Source of the DNA: CALVUJ01 sp045128835 | Lineage (GTDB): Bacteria; Bacillota_I; Bacilli_A; RFN20; DUOF01 | Direction: 5' to 3' | NCBI GenBank assembly: GCA_045128835.1 | Contig: JBGVRX010000029.1 | Location: forward strand, 1 to 64,000 | Length of the DNA stretch: 64,000 nucleotides | In this document: piece by piece, positions 60,888 to 64,000 of the stretch | How the letters are laid out: every line of letters begins with the position of its first letter | How positions within the stretch are numbered: the stretch's first letter is position 1 | Position numbers and translations under genes: made by a program | The notes under the pieces: model-generated | Databases searched by the model: none | Told to the model about the DNA's origin: nothing | The model's input: the letters and a program-made list of their open reading frames with translations, nothing else

Positions 60888-60917
60888 AATAAAAAAAAGA
60901 AGGAATAATTCCCTCTT
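60888..60917 (-). terminator. Intrinsic terminator before the 16-kb operon
   Basis: AAGAGGGAA and TTCCTTCTT form a stem with one mismatch, followed by a U run on the minus strand. It ends the 248-aa gene at 60947. Confidence 0.7.
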
Positions 60918-60946
60918 TTAAAGTGTACACAAGTAAAATATATACC

Positions 60947-61693
60947 CTATTTTTTACCTATATTTACTAGTATATATTCAAGATAATTTAAAATTTGTTC
61001 TTTATCTTTTCTATCTGATGATTTTACTAGATTAGAATAATCATTTAATTCGTCAAAAGAAAGATTTTCATAGTGACTAGATATATATGCTTCTAACGTC
61101 TCTATACTTATTTTATCAGGCGCTAAATTATTTAATACAATCACATCTTTCTTTATTTCACTGCTACACTTTAAATAAAAATTAGGATCATTTTTAATAA
61201 AGGCGCATTGAACTAAATTAGAACAATTGCATAATAATTCTATATCCTTTTTAGCAAGTTCGTATTGAACCTCTTCAGATGCATATTCAAGATAAAATTT
61301 ATTTTTAAAAACTACTTTATTTTGATTTTTTAAAGAAATCAAAGATAATTTTGATGGGTTATCAAAAGCAAATTTCACTTGAGCATCATCACTAGCGTAT
61401 TTAACTTTATTATTGTTCTTTTCAATAATTTGAACTTGCAAATCTTCACTTAAAAGATGAAAATTCTCATTATTAACTATTTGCACTTGAATTTTATAAC
61501 TTAAAAATTTAATAACCTCTGGTTCTAAATCAGCTAATTCTTTAACAACATTTAGATCTAATAATTCTAACTTTTTTCCCAACTCATTTAAAATTAATTC
61601 ATTATATTTTAGCTCACCAGAAAAAGTTTTCCACTCATCAATAGTAAATCCTTTTTTTAATTTTTTCAATGCAACTTTTTCTGTTTTTTTCAT
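60947..61693 (-). CDS. Helical-repeat protein (DUF4116-like), 248 aa
   Basis: The middle part consists of short helical repeats of about 20-25 residues with alternating pattern (LSEDLQVQIIEKNNNKVKYA, then DDAQVKFAFDNPSKL and ASEEVQYELAKK), similar to DUF4116 helix repeats. No signal peptide is seen. It is followed by the terminator, so it belongs to the upstream two-gene unit with the 665-aa gene. The function is unknown; protein-protein contact is plausible. Confidence 0.6.
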   Translation of the reverse strand: MKKTEKVALKKLKKGFTIDEWKTFSGELKYNELILNELGKKLELLDLNVVKELADLEPEVIKFLSYKIQVQIVNNENFHLLSEDLQVQIIEKNNNKVKYASDDAQVKFAFDNPSKLSLISLKNQNKVVFKNKFYLEYASEEVQYELAKKDIELLCNCSNLVQCAFIKNDPNFYLKCSSEIKKDVIVLNNLAPDKISIETLEAYISSHYENLSFDELNDYSNLVKSSDRKDKEQILNYLEYILVNIGKK

Positions 61694-61719
61694 AATTATT
61701 CCTACCTTTATAATGGCTA

Positions 61720-63717
61720 TTATCTTTTGCCTATAACATCTTTATCTGTCGCTAAACTTTCGCTAGAAACTTTCACATCACTTTCACTTACTTCACTTTG
61801 TAATAAATGCTCATTATTTTTCATTGCCAGCTTCATTCTATTTCTCTTTGCAAGTACTGTATATTGTTGCTTCTTTACAACCACTATAGGCATCTTCCAC
61901 CCTTTAGGCTTTAAACCGTTTTCAACACAATACTTAGTAAATGCTTCTGCAGCTTTTGCTTGAACATCACCAATCTCATCACTACACAAAATGGCACTTG
62001 GAATGGTTTTACCACCAAATTCTTTGCTGTCCTCAAAATCAAATCTATCAATATCAACTTCGTTATAATTGCCCAAAGCTGTGTTTTTAATTAATTTATC
62101 AGCTACCATAAACCTTGCGCTATCACTAACTTCCACATCACTAACTCTAGCTTCCTTTGAACTGTTGATATCAGAAGGACTCATAACAAGAATTTTTGCC
62201 TTATCAAACAAATAAGTTACTTGGACATCATCACATCCAAACAATTTATTATATTTATTAAATTCTAAATTATTTAAGCAATCTTGATTTGTATATGAGC
62301 AACAAATGTGTGATGCTCCATTTTCGTATTCAAACCAAGAAGATGCAAAATCTCCTACAACACTATTTCCTGATAACCCTTTAACAAAATTTGTGGTAGA
62401 TAAGAACGAGAAATCTGCTCCATCAAAAACATACACCGGAGAGTTAATAGCGGTTCCCTCTATTGTTTTTGGACTTTTAGCTACATAAATTCCCTCTTCT
62501 AATCCATTGGCTCTTTTTTCAATTGACTCTACAGTCGATATTGTCTTCATCATGTTATTTTCAAATGCCAATGGCAATTTATCAACAATATTTAAATAGT
62601 TTCCTTCAACAGTATTTCCTCTTTTTTCAAGGTATTCTGCATATTGCAAAAGTTTATAATAGTCTTCTTTAGAAGTAACACCTTCTGCAAAATCCAATAT
62701 TTTAATTAGTCCTTTAATACCTTCAATTTCTTCACTTGTAAAAATAGAAGCAACATTATCTTCGTTATTCACAATAGATTCCATATCAAAATATTCCTTC
62801 ATAATTTGAGGTTTATTTTGAGACAAATAATAGGCCCACTTTCTATGTCCCAACATATCTAATGCATAATAGTTTCTAAAAATAGCATCTGCTAAAAGGT
62901 TGGCAGCCTCTTTGCTGTCTCCTTGTTTCAATGCAACTTCTGCTTTCGTCTTTGCTAGTAAATACACCTTATTTTTGTTTTCGAAGAAATTATTTAGACC
63001 TTTAACGCTATGTACATTATATGGATTATCTATATCCTTAAATATTTCTATTAAAGAACTTTTTTGAACATCTGTAATTTTTTTATTATTTTTTCTTAAA
63101 TCTCTAATAAGTGGTTGATATTCCTTAAATTCTCTAACCATTTTTTCAAAATTCACTCTAGAAAAATCTATATTTTTCTCATAAAAATGATATAAATATT
63201 TAAAATCAGCCATTTTTTCCTTGTCAGTTAAAATGTCTTTAACAAGAATTAAAGAATGTGGTTTCAAATTTAAATTAAGTATTTTATTAACAAAATCTTC
63301 ACTTAAATTATCGAATACCTCTTGATGTAACACATGAATTTCACTAGCATTAAAAACATTAATATTCTTTCTTTGTTTTAAAATTTTTACGGCTGATTTT
63401 CCAAAATGATTTCCTACAATTTTTAAAAAGGTTTGATGAGTTTTACTATTAATTTGCTCATCATTCATATAATTAAACGCATTGGAAACATTACCATTAT
63501 ACTTATTATTTTCCACGCCAAAAATTCCTTTTTCTACATCCTCATTAATAGCGTCTATCAATTTATTTATTTCTTTTTTAGGAACGGAAGAAATTATTGA
63601 TCTTTCAAAAAAATTAGCCACTAAAGGGCGTATTCTTTTGTCTTTTATTTTCAATAAATAGTAATTTAATCCAGGGTAATTCGCATTACTAAAATCAAAA
63701 ACATTGTTTTTGCTCAT
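61720..63717 (-). CDS. Unrecognised 665-aa protein with helical N-terminus and alpha/beta C-terminus
   Basis: Residues 1-330 are helical, with TPR-like packing around 250-300 (AKTKAEVALKQGDSKEAANL). Residues 380-620 look like a globular alpha/beta domain rich in aromatic and cysteine residues (VYVFDGADFSFLSTTNF, GASHICCSYTNQDCL). The tail is Ser/Glu/Val-rich and disordered. I cannot name the family or a catalytic motif. It has a GGGGTGA ribosome site and sits 26 bases before the DUF4116-like gene. Possibly an effector or an enzyme of unknown fold. Confidence 0.55.
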   Translation of the reverse strand: MSKNNVFDFSNANYPGLNYYLLKIKDKRIRPLVANFFERSIISSVPKKEINKLIDAINEDVEKGIFGVENNKYNGNVSNAFNYMNDEQINSKTHQTFLKIVGNHFGKSAVKILKQRKNINVFNASEIHVLHQEVFDNLSEDFVNKILNLNLKPHSLILVKDILTDKEKMADFKYLYHFYEKNIDFSRVNFEKMVREFKEYQPLIRDLRKNNKKITDVQKSSLIEIFKDIDNPYNVHSVKGLNNFFENKNKVYLLAKTKAEVALKQGDSKEAANLLADAIFRNYYALDMLGHRKWAYYLSQNKPQIMKEYFDMESIVNNEDNVASIFTSEEIEGIKGLIKILDFAEGVTSKEDYYKLLQYAEYLEKRGNTVEGNYLNIVDKLPLAFENNMMKTISTVESIEKRANGLEEGIYVAKSPKTIEGTAINSPVYVFDGADFSFLSTTNFVKGLSGNSVVGDFASSWFEYENGASHICCSYTNQDCLNNLEFNKYNKLFGCDDVQVTYLFDKAKILVMSPSDINSSKEARVSDVEVSDSARFMVADKLIKNTALGNYNEVDIDRFDFEDSKEFGGKTIPSAILCSDEIGDVQAKAAEAFTKYCVENGLKPKGWKMPIVVVKKQQYTVLAKRNRMKLAMKNNEHLLQSEVSESDVKVSSESLATDKDVIGKR

Positions 63718-63802
63718 AATAAATCACCCCTATCTATTATCTATATTTTAACACTTACTTTAGGTATTTCCTATTTTTTAAAATGTTTTACACATTATTT
63801 AT

Positions 63803-63827
63803 AAAAAAAAGTGCTTAATTAGCACTT
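63803..63827 (-). terminator. Intrinsic terminator overlapping the GtrA-like stop
   Basis: AAGTGCT-AATTA-AGCACTT followed by eight U on the minus strand; the TAA stop at 63815-63817 lies in the descending stem. Confidence 0.8.
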
Positions 63828-64000
63828 TCTTCAACTTTATTAACTTTTGTTTCAATACTGTCTTTGAATACATAATATCTTTGATACAAATATTCTGTAG
63901 CAAAGTTAAGAACCATTGTTCCTATTAAAATAACATATTCATTAACGTGTGGCTCTAACCACGCTCCTGCTAGTGTTGTAACAGGAATAAACACTACATA
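63815..64000 (-). CDS. GtrA-like integral membrane protein, C-terminal fragment
   Basis: Sixty-one residues are visible before the window edge. They include a hydrophobic helix (YVILIGTMVLNFATEYL) followed by YQRYYVFKDS, which matches the last helix and the N-F-x(n)-R-x-W/Y-V-F ending of GtrA/flippase-like proteins. The tail IETKVNKVEESAN is charged. The start of the gene lies outside the window. Confidence 0.6.
   Translation of the reverse strand, partial: YVVFIPVTTLAGAWLEPHVNEYVILIGTMVLNFATEYLYQRYYVFKDSIETKVNKVEESAN

Noticed and set aside
1..64000. Mycoplasma code (UGA = Trp)
   Set aside because: Two coupled genes end in TGA, and the only tRNA-Trp has anticodon CCA.

Overview
The window is AT-rich DNA from a low-GC Gram-positive-type bacterium. 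It carries an rnr-smpB-ssrA (trans-translation) block, a type II acyl carrier protein, YqeY, YvcK/CofD, an ECF-transporter S component, strong Shine-Dalgarno sites (AGGAGG, GGAGGTG) and sigma-A-like promoters. UGA is a real stop codon: at least two genes end in TGA within an ATGA stop/start overlap (20655-20658 and 60293-60296). The only tRNA present is tRNA-Trp(CCA), so the standard bacterial code applies and not the mycoplasma code. I infer an uncultured gut-type Bacilli/Erysipelotrichales/RF39-like Bacillota, but no marker in the window fixes the taxon.

Layout. 1-583: the right end of an IS3-family element truncates an ADP-ribosylglycohydrolase gene. 0.6-12.2 kb: mixed metabolic and accessory genes (ABC-2 exporter with an AbrB-like regulator, Gfo/Idh/MocA oxidoreductase, HD hydrolase, esterase remnant, XRE membrane protein, ECF S component, PHP and TIM-barrel enzymes, peptidase E, GNAT). 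12.2-18.6 kb: a small accessory island abutting the 3' end of ssrA. It holds a complete IS3-family element set in a degenerate repeat tract, a RloC/PrrC-like ATPase, a six-zinc-ribbon protein with a Vsr/PD-(D/E)XK-like nuclease core, and an XRE regulator; this is a candidate defence system. 18.7-32 kb: housekeeping block with ssrA, a zincin-like protein, smpB, rnr, a SEL1 protein, an MBL hydrolase, a nadE-nrtR-pncC NAD operon with a visible operator, paired YwaF-like membrane proteins, tRNA-Trp, yqeY, acp and yvcK.

32-44 kb: envelope proteins, an RluA-type pseudouridine synthase, a phosphohexomutase, a HAD phosphatase, M48 and HExxH peptidases, a large coiled-coil protein and a sugar-1-phosphate nucleotidyltransferase. 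44.5-60.9 kb: one co-directional, nearly gapless minus-strand run of about 16 kb that starts at its own promoter. In order it encodes a CoaE-like kinase, a J-less DnaJ-like zinc protein, an Upf1-like SF1 helicase, an unknown protein, a membrane-anchored DnaJ-like protein with a destroyed HPD motif, an Ig-like surface protein, a PHP phosphoesterase, a RloA/AbiLi-type ATPase with a RloB-like TOPRIM protein, and a triple-AAA protein (CbxX/SpoVK type) fused to an FtsH-like M41 zinc protease. That last gene is split by a -1 frameshift located exactly on an A AAA AAC slippery heptamer. 60.9-64 kb: two unrecognised proteins and the end of a GtrA-like membrane protein.

Most unusual in this window are the AAA-AAA-AAA-M41 protease with its slippery junction, the DnaJ-like/helicase operon around it, and the ATPase plus zinc-ribbon nuclease pair beside ssrA. 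Functions assigned to these three are inferences from motifs and gene order.
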